From NCBI RefSeq assembly GCF_008693185.1, contig NZ_VXKN01000002.1:124001-188000 (forward strand): a stretch of 64,000 nt of DNA, in the 5' to 3' direction. Origin of the DNA: Acinetobacter qingfengensis. GTDB taxonomy: Bacteria > Pseudomonadota > Gammaproteobacteria > Pseudomonadales > Moraxellaceae. Below, piece by piece: positions 18,559 to 31,400 of this stretch; the stretch's first letter is position 1; every line of letters begins with the position of its first letter. A program made the translations under genes and the position numbers. The notes under the pieces are model-generated. The model worked only from the letters and a program-made list of their open reading frames with translations. It did no database searches and was not told the DNA's origin.

Positions 18559-19455
18559 TTAAGATGATATTTCGCTTGATGCAGGAAGTATCAGTCTTGG
18601 TACTGTCGCATGGCGAATAATTTTTTCTGCGTGGTTACCAACAAAAACGCGTTGTAATATGCCAGACCGACCTGAACCAATAATCAGTAACTCTGAGGCC
18701 TGCCAGTCAATGGAGCGAATGGATTCCTGCCATGTCGCACCTTCTCCAATCTCGAAGCTAATCGGCACATCACTGTCCCAGCTTTGCCTTAGTTCTTTAT
18801 ATTTTGCTTCAATTTGTTCCCGCCACTCATTAATGACCATATTTTCTGCATCAAAACCGGCAGCCGTAGGTGTAATGTCTCGGTCACGCACTGCAAAAGT
18901 CACAAATCTTAAAGGTACTTGAAAAATTTCTGCCCATTCGCTTGCATCAACAGCCAAATGAGTAGCGCGATCAGATCCTGAAAATGCGCAGCTTAATCGA
19001 CCAAGAGGTGTTTGAAAAGTTTCATTTTTATAAAAATTTCTAGGCGCAAGCGCAATTGGTAATCTGGCATGATTCAATAAATCTCCTGCGACCATACCCG
19101 AATAAAATTGACCTTTTTTACCTGAACGTGCTCCCCCGACAACAATGCAATCAGCTGAGATATCTCTGGCTGTTTGTACTAATCCATCACTGATTGATAA
19201 CGCAGTATGTGTAATATAATTCGCAGTGATACCGGCAGGTACATGGTTTCTCGCTTGTTCAAGATTATGCTGAGCCTGATCACATAAGAATTGGTTATAA
19301 TCTTCATCGATTTTCGACAACGCCAATCCCTGTAAAGATCTAACCACAATCTGACAAATCACAACTGAACCACTAGTCATTTCAGCAAGACTTATACCTA
19401 GCCTTAAAGCATCCTTACTACTGGCATCATTAGAGTAACCAACTAAAAATTTCAT
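18559..19455 (-). CDS. Tandem universal stress protein (two UspA domains)
   Basis: The 298-aa protein has two Usp folds in tandem, about residues 1-145 and 150-295. The second ends in IGSGRSGILQRVFVGNHAEK, the ATP-binding glycine loop, and LPRLILP-like strands; the first has VVGGARSGKKGQFYSGMVAG. GGAG precedes the ATG. It starts 3 nt after the permease stop, so the two are co-transcribed. Usp subunits beside amino-acid carriers are thought to regulate transport, which is an inference here. Confidence 0.88.
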   Translation of the reverse strand: MKFLVGYSNDASSKDALRLGISLAEMTSGSVVICQIVVRSLQGLALSKIDEDYNQFLCDQAQHNLEQARNHVPAGITANYITHTALSISDGLVQTARDISADCIVVGGARSGKKGQFYSGMVAGDLLNHARLPIALAPRNFYKNETFQTPLGRLSCAFSGSDRATHLAVDASEWAEIFQVPLRFVTFAVRDRDITPTAAGFDAENMVINEWREQIEAKYKELRQSWDSDVPISFEIGEGATWQESIRSIDWQASELLIIGSGRSGILQRVFVGNHAEKIIRHATVPRLILPASSEISS

Positions 19456-19458
19456 ATA

Positions 19459-20934
19459 TTAATCTCCATGACTGTGTATATTTGCTTCAGAACCTTGTTC
19501 TAGTACCGAATTTTTAGCTGCAAAACAAAAATAATAAATCCCAGCAATAATTGCCCAAATGGCAGCAATGGTATAAACCACACCAGAAAGGCTAGCAATC
19601 AAATATAGACAGGCACAAATACTTAAAATGGGTAACATTGGGAAAAAAGGTACCTTGAATCCGCGCGATGCATCAGGCATACGATAGCGTAAAACCATGA
19701 CACCAATAGAAACTACAGTAAATGCAATTAATGTTCCCATGCTAGTGAGATCCCACAACACATCAGCAGGGATAAATGCAGCAATTGTTGAAACGATACA
19801 GGCAACGATCAATGTATTTGCATTGGGTGTTAATGTTCTGGGATTAACCCGATGAAAAATTTTAGGTGCTAATCCATCACGGGACATTGCAAATAAAATA
19901 CGGGTTTGTCCGTAAAGCACCACCAATGTGATAGAAAATACAGAAATTACTGCACCTGCTGCCAAAATAATTGCCGGCCATGCAGATCCAGTAATATTTT
20001 GCAAAATAACCGCCAGACCAGCCTGTTGTCCTTCAAATAAACCTTGTTGTTGTGCCCCCAATGCAGTTAAAGCAACCAATACATAAAAAATAATCACCAC
20101 ACATAGGGCACTAATAATTGCCAAAGGCAAGTTTCGCCGTGGATTTTCAATTTCCTCCCCTGCGGTAGAAACTGCATCCAAACCAATAAAAGTAAAGAAA
20201 ATAGAGCCTGCTGCTGCACTAATACCAGCAAAACCATGTGGAGAAAACGGTGTTAAATTATCCGAATCAAAAGCAGTTGCAGCAATTGCGATAAACAAGA
20301 TCAGTACAACCAGCTTGACAATCACCATAATCGCATTGGTACGTGCAGACTCTGAAACACCCCGCATCAATAATAAACAACACAAAAAAACCAATACTGC
20401 TGCAGGCAAATTAATTAAACCATCACCACCAAAATGTAATTTATATCCATCTGCCACAATTGGTGCGGAAAGCATCCACTGTGGAAGATGAATACCTGTG
20501 ACATTATGGATCAAATTATTTAGATACTCACTCCATCCAATAGCAACCGCAGCTGCGGAAACACCATATTCTAGAATTAAACAAGCAGCAACCAGAAAGG
20601 CCACGCCTTCTCCCAACGTTGCAAAAGCATAGGAATATGAAGAACCAGAAGCAGGAATCATGGAGCTGAGTTCAGCATAACAAAGAGCTGTTAACCCAGC
20701 AGTAATGCCTGCAATAATAAAAGAAATTAATACTGCAGGACCTGCAACAGGCACCTGTTCACTCAATACAAAAAATATCCCTGTACCAATAGTTGCACCT
20801 ATACCAAAACTGGTGAGCTGAAATAGCGTTAATGATCTTTTTAACTGCTTTCCACTTTGTTTAGTTTCATGTACCAAATAATCAATTGGTTTACAACGTA
20901 AAAGACGTTGGCTAAACGTCATAGGATTTTTCAT
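19459..20934 (-). CDS. APC-superfamily (CAT-type) amino-acid permease
   Basis: I chose the ATG at 20934 because GGAGGGG precedes it; the longer frame adds a hydrophobic leader foreign to the family. The 491-aa protein has 12 to 13 membrane segments. It shows the APC signature GIGATIGTGIFFVLSEQ in TM1 and ALCYAELSSMIPASGSSYSY, as in bacterial cationic amino-acid transporters. Its closeness to the arginine succinyltransferase operon suggests arginine, ornithine or lysine as substrate. A pair of 13-bp direct repeats upstream (20971-21008) may control it. Confidence 0.86.
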   Translation of the reverse strand: MKNPMTFSQRLLRCKPIDYLVHETKQSGKQLKRSLTLFQLTSFGIGATIGTGIFFVLSEQVPVAGPAVLISFIIAGITAGLTALCYAELSSMIPASGSSYSYAFATLGEGVAFLVAACLILEYGVSAAAVAIGWSEYLNNLIHNVTGIHLPQWMLSAPIVADGYKLHFGGDGLINLPAAVLVFLCCLLLMRGVSESARTNAIMVIVKLVVLILFIAIAATAFDSDNLTPFSPHGFAGISAAAGSIFFTFIGLDAVSTAGEEIENPRRNLPLAIISALCVVIIFYVLVALTALGAQQQGLFEGQQAGLAVILQNITGSAWPAIILAAGAVISVFSITLVVLYGQTRILFAMSRDGLAPKIFHRVNPRTLTPNANTLIVACIVSTIAAFIPADVLWDLTSMGTLIAFTVVSIGVMVLRYRMPDASRGFKVPFFPMLPILSICACLYLIASLSGVVYTIAAIWAIIAGIYYFCFAAKNSVLEQGSEANIHSHGD

Positions 20935-21368
20935 AATGCCCCTCCATAGCCAGTTTATAACCACTGGATAATCCATATACAAAATAAATATTACTATCCA
21001 TATACAAATTACCAAATCAATTACTTTAAATAAATAGATATTTTTATAATTAGCAAATAATAAGCCAACTTAGCAAAAATATAATTTTTAATTCACAATT
21101 TATAAAATACAATCAAAAAAACATATTATTTATCTCAAATTAAATTAATCAAATAAAGATAATTATATATCCCAAAAATAATGCCAAAATAAAAAGATGT
21201 ACATAGCACCAAAATTGTGCATTAAAAAATATTTTTTATAAATATTAATAATTTAAATAAAACAAAAAATAGCCAAATTTTTATCTCAGGCTTAATAATA
21301 ATATAAAATAGTACACCTTACATTTGAAATATTAAGGAACTATTTTATTTTAATAAATATCCAAAAAA
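20935..21368. other. AT-rich gap between permease and astE
   Basis: These 434 bp hold no gene. The direct repeats at 20971-21008 lie just upstream of the permease; the remainder is very AT-rich. The permease-usp pair therefore has its own promoter, separate from ast. Confidence 0.55.
20971..21008 (-). promoter_or_regulatory. Tandem 13-bp direct repeats upstream of the permease
   Basis: ATCCATATACAAA occurs at 20971-20983 and again at 20996-21008, 25 bp apart start to start and about 40-75 bp before the permease ATG. A two-site operator or activator array is plausible. Confidence 0.45.
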
Positions 21369-22349
21369 TTAATCTTTAATCAATAATAATCCAGCCCTCA
21401 ATCCTATTTTTACATCTTTATTTGGAAATAAAATCCACACAGAATGGTTTAATAGATCCTCTGCTTTATCCTGTATTGCAATGACTGTATATGCAGGGAA
21501 GTGGCTAAAGTTTGGTGCATTTTCATGTAGATTTAATTTAAAATCGCTGGATTTTTTTATAATTGATTTTACCACTTTAAAAATACTAATAGCATCTTTA
21601 CTTCGAGTGGGAAGCTCTTGTTGTGTCAGTAAGCCATTTAAAACCCGATGAATTGCAGAAAATTGTGATAAATCATTTTTACCAAAGGGTTTGGCTTTTC
21701 CTAATTCCAATGTTGCACTGGCAGCCTGAAATTTTTCACTGCTAAAATGGGTAAAAGTTTTACCAGTTTCATTGTGATAAACCAGTGCATCTAAATCGGC
21801 TGCATTCAAACTTTGTAGTAAATCTTCATCGTATGGATGCTGTTGATACGGCAGCAAAGCAAAAGTTGGTAATAATGAGGTACGGATTGCCGTGTGTAAA
21901 TCATAATGGTAACGCTGACTTTTATGCTCATCAGTCTGAAAGAATGTGGTTACAAGCTTTTCCAGTAATTCTGCTCGCTGAGTTTCCTGATCTGATCGTA
22001 ATGTTCTGTAATGATCACCAAACATTCTATTCAAGTCATTTTCTACATAGCGAACCCCATTCTGAATAGCTAGAGGGTTACCAAGAATAAATAGAACTCT
22101 TTGTTTTAATTTTAATTTCCCCTGAAAAAGATCAAGGCAAATCTGATTTAAAATCTCGATTGGCGCAGTTTCATTGCCATGAATACCTGCGGATAACACA
22201 ATGGATCGGGTATAGTTCTGCTTTGGCATACATTGTAAAATGCCTTCCGCCAGCCATTGCCATTTAAAATCATGTATTGTACCTTCTCGTTGCAATGGAA
22301 TCTGATTGCTCAGGGTTAACTGTAATAAATTCATTATCTGTTGATCCAT
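21369..22349 (-). CDS. astE: Succinylglutamate desuccinylase
   Basis: Last AST step: succinylglutamate to glutamate and succinate. The 326-aa M14-type zinc enzyme has LSAGIHGNETAPIEIL (the HxxE zinc pair), GNPLAIQNGVRYVENDLNRM and YHYDLHTAIR with the third zinc His. The ATG at 22349 follows the astB stop by a few bases; MNLLQL 15 bases on is an alternative start. Confidence 0.93.
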   Translation of the reverse strand: MDQQIMNLLQLTLSNQIPLQREGTIHDFKWQWLAEGILQCMPKQNYTRSIVLSAGIHGNETAPIEILNQICLDLFQGKLKLKQRVLFILGNPLAIQNGVRYVENDLNRMFGDHYRTLRSDQETQRAELLEKLVTTFFQTDEHKSQRYHYDLHTAIRTSLLPTFALLPYQQHPYDEDLLQSLNAADLDALVYHNETGKTFTHFSSEKFQAASATLELGKAKPFGKNDLSQFSAIHRVLNGLLTQQELPTRSKDAISIFKVVKSIIKKSSDFKLNLHENAPNFSHFPAYTVIAIQDKAEDLLNHSVWILFPNKDVKIGLRAGLLLIKD

Positions 22350-22353
22350 CAAT

Positions 22354-23694
22354 TTACTGTTGAAACTGGTATACAGAACCCAGATTCAAAATTTTGGTTA
22401 ATTCATCCAGCGCTGTTCGACTTTCCAATAATAATTGTGGATCTGCTAAATCCTGTTGCGATAATCTATCCCGATAATATTGATCAACCCATTGATTCAA
22501 AATATGAAAAAGTGTATCAGTTAACAATATTGCTGGATTCATAGCCTGTAATTCTTGTTGATTAACTGCAACTCTAAGACGTAAACAGGCTGGCCCCCCC
22601 CCATTTTGCATACTTTCACGTAAATCAAAGACTTTGATCTCATCAATTGGATAACCCATGCTGATCATGTCATTCAGGTATGACCATACTGCGCTATGAT
22701 TACGGGCTTCTTCCGGTACAACAATGGTCATTTTGCCATTGGATCGTGTAAGTATCTGACTATTAAATAGATAAGTCTGTACTGCATCCTGAACACTGAC
22801 ACGATTTGCAGGAACTTCAATCGCAATTAAATCTTCATTGAGTAGTAGCATTTTTTCACGTAATTGTTGCAATGCCTGTTGTTGGTCTAAAAAAGCATGT
22901 TGATGATGAAACAAAACTTGCTGATTACTTACTGCAATTACGTCATTATGAAATACCCCCTGATCTATGACATCAGGATTTTGTTGAATAAAAACAGTAT
23001 ATTTTTCATCCAGACCATGTAGGCGGGCAATGGCATGACTAGCTTCCAGTGTTTGTCTGGCTGGATATTTTTTAGGTGCTTGTCTGGTTCCTAGATACTG
23101 TTGTCCATAAACGAACATCTGTACACTGCGCTGATCATAGTACCCTCCCAGACGATTATGGTTTGCAGCCCCTTCATCTCCAAACATGCTTACTGAGGGT
23201 AACGCCTGATGATGTACAAAATACTGTGGATCAGCAAACATGGCAGCCAGAATGCGACTAGTGGTTGTATGTTCAATAGAACGATGAAACTTATTATTCA
23301 AATTGGCTGCGGTAAAATGTAGTCGTCCATCCCGACTGTCCGCAGATGGTGATACTGTACATGAATTGGCTGTCCACATACTGGAAGCAGAACTTAAGTT
23401 TGACAACAGTTGTGGTGAAGTCTTCATGGCTTGTGTAATCACTTCATGATCGGATCCTATAAAGCCAAGTTGACGTAATGTAGCAATGTGTGGACGATCC
23501 TGTGGTGCAAATACTGCCTGTTTTAATCCCAGATCTGCCAATGCTTTCATTTTTGCCAAACCTTGTCTGGCAGCCAGTTTTGGATTTGAGATATGACTGC
23601 GATTTTTTGTTGAAGCCTCATTCCCAAAAGATAAACCTGCATAATGATGTGTTGGCCCAACCAGACCATCAATATTGATTTCATATCCTGACAT
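22354..23694 (-). CDS. astB: N-succinylarginine dihydrolase
   Basis: Hydrolyses succinylarginine to succinylornithine, CO2 and ammonia. The 446-aa guanidino-modifying enzyme starts [20 protein letters not shown], the AstB signature, with AAGAG well placed for the ATG at 23694 (another ATG lies 6 bases earlier). The catalytic Cys region is [12 protein letters not shown]. The three glycines there are encoded by nine consecutive G (22594-22602), an unusual homopolymer for this AT-rich genome. Confidence 0.94.
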   Translation of the reverse strand: MSGYEINIDGLVGPTHHYAGLSFGNEASTKNRSHISNPKLAARQGLAKMKALADLGLKQAVFAPQDRPHIATLRQLGFIGSDHEVITQAMKTSPQLLSNLSSASSMWTANSCTVSPSADSRDGRLHFTAANLNNKFHRSIEHTTTSRILAAMFADPQYFVHHQALPSVSMFGDEGAANHNRLGGYYDQRSVQMFVYGQQYLGTRQAPKKYPARQTLEASHAIARLHGLDEKYTVFIQQNPDVIDQGVFHNDVIAVSNQQVLFHHQHAFLDQQQALQQLREKMLLLNEDLIAIEVPANRVSVQDAVQTYLFNSQILTRSNGKMTIVVPEEARNHSAVWSYLNDMISMGYPIDEIKVFDLRESMQNGGGPACLRLRVAVNQQELQAMNPAILLTDTLFHILNQWVDQYYRDRLSQQDLADPQLLLESRTALDELTKILNLGSVYQFQQ

Positions 23695-23718
23695 TGTCAT
23701 TTCTCTTAATCATTAAAT

Positions 23719-26225
<2,507 letters not shown>

Positions 26226-26231
26226 GATGAA

Positions 26232-27452
26232 CTATTCCTGATTCTCGATGAATTGCACCATCGCCTGTTCAAAACGCTGCAAGCCTTCATCTATATCCGC
26301 AAATGGAATGATTAATGAAGGGGTAAAGCGAATCACATTGGCACCAGCAATCAGCCCCAGCAAACCATGTTGTTGTGATAACTTATTTAGCCTAGCTGCC
26401 TGTCCGGCATAGCATTGCTGTAGGACGCAGCCTAATAACAAACCTGCTCCACGGATTTCACTAAATATTTGATACCGTTGATTTAGTAAATTCAGTGCCG
26501 TTTTAAAGTATTCAAATCTAGCCTCAACACCTTGTAGAACTGCTGCTGTATTGATATGCGAAAAAACCGCACTCCCTACTGCACCTGCAAGAGCATTACC
26601 ACCATAGGTCGTCCCATGATCTCCAACCGAAAATGCGCAGGCATATTCATCCGTAGTGAGCATGGCTCCTATTGGAAAACCACCACCCAATGCTTTGGCT
26701 GTGGTTAAAATATCTGGAAGTACGCCTGTATTCATGTAAGCATATAAACGACCTGTCCGACCAACACCTGTCTGAACTTCATCAAAGATCAATACTGCGC
26801 CTGTCTGATCACACAGATGTCTTAATCCTTGTAGAAATTCAACATTGGCAGGGATCACGCCCCCCTCTCCCTGTATCGGTTCAACAATCACGGCACAGGT
26901 ATGTTCATTGATTACAGATTTAGCTGCATCCAGATCGTTATAGGCAACGTGGGTAATCCCTGAAGGTAATGGTGCATAATCCTGTGAGTATTTCGCTTGT
27001 CCTCCTACCGATACAGTAAATAGGGTTCGGCCATGAAAGGCATTATTAAAGGCGACTATCTGGTTTTTTCCTGCAACACCACTGTTTAAACCAATTTTTC
27101 TGGCCAGTTTCAAGGCAGCTTCATTGGCTTCTACTCCGGAATTACAGAAGAAAGCCTTATCTGCAAAGGTGCTTTCCACCAGTTGTTTGGCAAGGTTTAA
27201 AATAGGTTCATTGGTATAGCCATTACCAATATGCCAGAGCGTCTGTGCCTGTGTCGTCAAGGCATTCACTGCTACAGGATGTGCATGCCCTAAAGCATTA
27301 ACAGCAATACCCCCTGCAAAATCAATATATTCTCGTCCTTGTTGATCCCAGAGTCTTGAACCTTTGCCTTTAACAGGAATAAATTGTGCTGGTGCAAAAA
27401 CCGGCACCATATATTGCTCAAAATCCTGACGGGTTATTAATTCATTTGACAT
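26232..27452 (-). CDS. astC: Succinylornithine transaminase
   Basis: PLP class-III aminotransferase converting succinylornithine to succinylglutamate semialdehyde; it may also act on acetylornithine. I used the ATG at 27452 ([11 protein letters not shown]), matching the family start; upstream in-frame codons add an unsupported leader. Motifs in the 406-aa protein: [47 protein letters not shown] and [15 protein letters not shown] with the PLP lysine. It is the first gene of the operon astC-A-D-B-E and is divergent from an Lrp/AsnC regulator. Confidence 0.93.
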   Translation of the reverse strand: MSNELITRQDFEQYMVPVFAPAQFIPVKGKGSRLWDQQGREYIDFAGGIAVNALGHAHPVAVNALTTQAQTLWHIGNGYTNEPILNLAKQLVESTFADKAFFCNSGVEANEAALKLARKIGLNSGVAGKNQIVAFNNAFHGRTLFTVSVGGQAKYSQDYAPLPSGITHVAYNDLDAAKSVINEHTCAVIVEPIQGEGGVIPANVEFLQGLRHLCDQTGAVLIFDEVQTGVGRTGRLYAYMNTGVLPDILTTAKALGGGFPIGAMLTTDEYACAFSVGDHGTTYGGNALAGAVGSAVFSHINTAAVLQGVEARFEYFKTALNLLNQRYQIFSEIRGAGLLLGCVLQQCYAGQAARLNKLSQQHGLLGLIAGANVIRFTPSLIIPFADIDEGLQRFEQAMVQFIENQE

Positions 27453-27525
27453 ACTAATCTTCATTCCCCAACTAAAGTGATATCCATTTGTACTGACCAC
27501 ACGATATAGACTTATTATTAAAAAA

Positions 27526-27563
27526 CATTTTGATAATAGAAAGTTGATAGATTGATCAAAATG
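27526..27563. promoter_or_regulatory. Inverted repeat in the astC/lrp-like divergent region
   Basis: CATTTTGAT (27526-27534) and ATCAAAATG (27555-27563) are perfect 9-bp inverted arms 20 bp apart, between astC and the Lrp-family gene. It is a plausible binding site for that regulator. Confidence 0.5.
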
Positions 27564-27602
27564 AATTATTTTTTATCAAATTGCTAAGCTAAAGTTTTCA
27601 AA

Positions 27603-28025
27603 ATGAATGATACAGACTATCAAATCCTGAGTTTGTTACGTGACAATGCCCGAATCTCCATTACAGATATCTCAGAAAAAATTCATGTTTCGAGAGCAAC
27701 CATACAAAAACGCATTGAATATATGGAAAAACAAGGCATCATCACAGGATATACTGTAAAAATCAGACCAAATTTTGATCATAATGTGATTCGTGCATGG
27801 ATGAATATTATGGTTGAAGGAACAAAAACCCAAAGTGTTATCAAATCTTTACGTATGGATTCTGCGGTATGTGCATTACATACCACAAATGGTAAATGGG
27901 ATTTATTAGTTGAATTAAAATCTCCTAATCTGGAAGAATTTGATCAGGCATTAAGTCGTATTCGACAGATTATTGGCATCTACAATACTGAAACCAGTAT
28001 CCTACTTTCTACTTATAAAGTTTAA
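27603..28025 (+). CDS. Lrp/AsnC-family regulator, probable ast regulator
   Basis: The 140-aa protein has an N-terminal helix-turn-helix (YQILSLLRDNARISITDISE, then VSRATIQKRIEYME). A C-terminal RAM effector domain follows, with the usual end LVELKSPNLEEFDQALSRIR. Its position divergent from astC makes control of arginine catabolism, responding to arginine or a related amino acid, the simplest reading. The ribosome site is weak. Confidence 0.85.
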   Translation: MNDTDYQILSLLRDNARISITDISEKIHVSRATIQKRIEYMEKQGIITGYTVKIRPNFDHNVIRAWMNIMVEGTKTQSVIKSLRMDSAVCALHTTNGKWDLLVELKSPNLEEFDQALSRIRQIIGIYNTETSILLSTYKV

Positions 28026-28098
28026 TCTGCTATATTTGTCATGTCATTTTAATATTCTTAACCAATAATATATGCAAAATTTTTGAGCCATTAACCCT

Positions 28099-28317
28099 AT
28101 GTCGTACCTTGAACAATTAGATCAATTGATTCAACAAATCAAGATAACAAAAGAACCTGAAAAATTATTAATTGGCTATAAAGCTTACATGGAACTTATG
28201 AACGACCGAAAATTTTATGAAGATGTAGTCGGTTCGTCCATGAATCCAAATAAACGTAGATACAAAAAAATTAAAATTAAAATCACTCAGGATGATTTTC
28301 AGCTAGATGTGATTTAA
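28099..28317 (+). CDS. Small conserved-looking hypothetical protein, 72 aa
   Basis: A charged helical protein whose C-terminal part is basic then acidic (KRRYKKIKIKITQDDFQLDV). No signal peptide or membrane segment is seen. It starts 73 bp after the Lrp-family gene on the same strand and could be co-transcribed. Codon use looks like that of its neighbours. Family unknown. Confidence 0.5.
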   Translation: MSYLEQLDQLIQQIKITKEPEKLLIGYKAYMELMNDRKFYEDVVGSSMNPNKRRYKKIKIKITQDDFQLDVI

Positions 28318-28394
28318 TCCTGATTAACTTACTATTTGCTAAGTATTATTATCTAAAATAAAAATTTTGCAAAAAACAGCGTAGCCATTCAGCT

Positions 28395-28429
28395 TCTTAA
28401 ATTTACTCTTTTACAGAGAAAATTTAAGA
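28395..28429. terminator. Bidirectional hairpin before tamB
   Basis: TCTTAAATTT (28395-28404) and AAATTTAAGA (28420-28429) form a perfect 10-bp stem, extendable by AGCT arms with one bulge, in the convergent gap. Confidence 0.55.
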
Positions 28430-28485
28430 GCTTTGGCAAAAGTTCATAACATCAAAAATTCGATATCTGGTTATATATGGTTGAT

Positions 28486-31400
28486 TTAAAACCTCCAATT
28501 ATAGAATAAATCCACTGCTCGTTCGACCGAAGAGCTGGCTTCCATATATAAACGACGATTTACTTGATAACGCAAAGTCAACTTATTCACTGGAGTAAAA
28601 ATACCCACGCCATAACGTAAATATAGATCTGGTGTAATATACCCCGTAACACTTACCTGAGTATCATTACCCGAACCTTGTGCATCAAGTGCCAAACCAC
28701 TTAAACCAAAACTACGTCCAATCTGGTTGGTCAATGCACGCGTCCCTCCAAGTCCCATGGAAATACCTGCTGCTGCCAGTGTGTTATTGACATCCGATTT
28801 AAAACCTTCAGTATTATTGACAGAGCTTGAACCCGAACTGATACGTCCTGTAATCAAGGCATTTAAAGCTTCCTGTTCAGATAATCCTGCATCATTATAA
28901 ATCTGGATATTCGGACGAGTTGCTACACCTGTAATCCGTAAACCAATAGTATTGTTATCCACATCTTTAGTTGCATCGATATCAAGCGCCGGATTTGATA
29001 ATTCACCATTGAAACGTGCAATCGCACGATTAAGATCCAAACTCTGTCCATAAGCTTCAATTTTAACCTGACGACTTACACCAATTGCTCCTGTACCTTG
29101 CATGGCAATTTCTGTACCACGTTGTGACAAATTCAGACGTCCAACCAATGGAATGACACTATTAAAACCACGGAAAATGACTTGGTTACCTAAATTAATC
29201 GCAATATTTGCACGAATATTCCATGGTCTTGCAGCAGCCAGTAATGCAAGTTGATCATCACTGCTACGTACAACACGTACATCTGACGAAGTATTCACTA
29301 CATTAGCACTACTTTCAGGCATAGAAATCACAGCACGAGGGACATCCACTTTACCCGATACTGTTAATTGACGAATATTTGGGCGAATATCAATATCTAT
29401 ATTTGGCGAAACTGAAGCACTGATTGTTGGTGGCTGTGCAACCAATAATTCCTGACCGATAACACTAAGTTGAATATGAGGTGATCCTGACCAATTTGCA
29501 TTACCAGTAATTTTACCCACACCACGTCCAGAATTAAAACCACCTAAAAGTGTTGCCTGGTTACCACGAATACTTGATTGCAATTGAATATTACGTAAAT
29601 CTACAGGCACACTGATCATTGCTAAACGTCCATCTCGTAGACGAATCTCGCCATTAAATAATGGGGCTGACAATGTGCCGTTCAATTTACCTGCAGCAGA
29701 TAACTTACCATCCAGTACACGAACATCAGAAATAAAAGGTTTTAGAATATTTAATTTGACTTCATCCAGAACAATATCACCAGATAAAGACTTATTCTGA
29801 CTTTGCGTACCAACCAATACATTGAGATACCCTGTTCCAAGCAAAGGTGTATCTGCATTCACTTTTAGAGATAATCCCTGTGGCAAAGTCTTGGCAATAA
29901 TGCGTACCTGATTATATTTTAATGCTGTTGTTGTATTGTCAGATTGGGTTAAATCTTCTGCATCCTCATCATCATTACTTAATGCAATTGAACCATTTTG
30001 CGTAATCAATTGCGTATCCAGTTGCATTGGCTGATTATTTAACCATGATAAATGTGTATAGCCATTCACTTTTCCTGTTAATGCCAACCCTGATGGCATA
30101 AATGCCTGAAAATCACCAAGTTCAATATTTTTTATCGCAACAGAAATGGCACCTTGCGCTTTTGATGCCAACAAAGGTTGGTCCAAACAAATTTGGTTTT
30201 GGGTATTATTTTGACTAATCCAGCAATGTGCAGTAATACTCAATTGACTTTTATTGTAAAGATAGATCAATGATGCGGCTTGGTTTTGCTTTAATTGCGT
30301 ACGCTTAGAATTAAATAAACCATTCTGAATCTGTCCATACCAGTCATTGTTACTGTTTAAACCACCTGCTAGACGAACTGAGAATTTACTTAAGCGGTTT
30401 TCACCTTCGATATTCACCACATGTGCTGCTCGGGTACCGACCAAATCAATTTTAGCTTGACGTACCTGTCGTTCGCCACTACGGGCATTTTGTAATTGCA
30501 ACAATAACCGTGTTGGTTGATTTCCTGTCGGCAGAGTTCCGACTACACTCATACGCTCTACATTCAGTAAATTGGTAAAACCAAGATTTTGCACAACCAG
30601 ATTAGCTTGTGCATTGAGTTGTGGGCGACTTTGCAAGGAAATAAATCCTTTAATTGTGCCACGTAACCCAGAATAAATTTCACTTAAATTAGGTGCATTA
30701 ACATTTAATTGTAAGCGCTGCGCATTACCTGTGGCATGTACCACATTATTAGCATAACTCAGTATAAGATTATTTGCCTCAAACTGCTGTGGAACAAAGC
30801 CATGTGCATCATTAAAGCTTAGTGCCAAATTACCTCGCCCCAATACAGGCTGATTATTTAAGCGACCATATAAATTAAGGTTTTGTACTGACAAATATTT
30901 AGTTCGATCTGACCATTGACCTGTGGTATTAATCGCACCAGTTAATTCACCATTTAAACCTGAGACAAAAAATTGTGGTTTAAACTGTTGTAATGCAGCC
31001 TGAATATTCCATTTAAATCCACCTGCCAAATTCACCAAACCATTGGCATTAATTTGCCCAGCTGCACCTTGATGATAAAACTCGGTAATTTTAAGCACAT
31101 CAGGCGTACCTGATAATTTTAGGCGTAGAGGGCCCTCTGTATAATTTTGTGCGGCCAGTTGTCCATTATAAAGCACAGCGTAACTATGCAATCCAGATTG
31201 TTGGCCAGCACCCATCACCAAAGCAATGGTAGAACGTCCTTTAAGCTGTATCGTTTGCTGATTACTTTCCTGTGCCAAACGTCCCTGTAAATTAATATTT
31301 TCCAGACGAATGATTTGTTGGTTAGTATTAGCATAACCATTGGCTTTAAGTGAACCATTTAATAAATTCACAGGCAGTGCAGATAAAACCGTTTGCGGAT

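Noticed and set aside
22594-22602. Frameshift error in astB at the G tract
   Set aside because: The reading frame is intact through the tract and the motif [12 protein letters not shown] is correct, so the gene is functional as sequenced.
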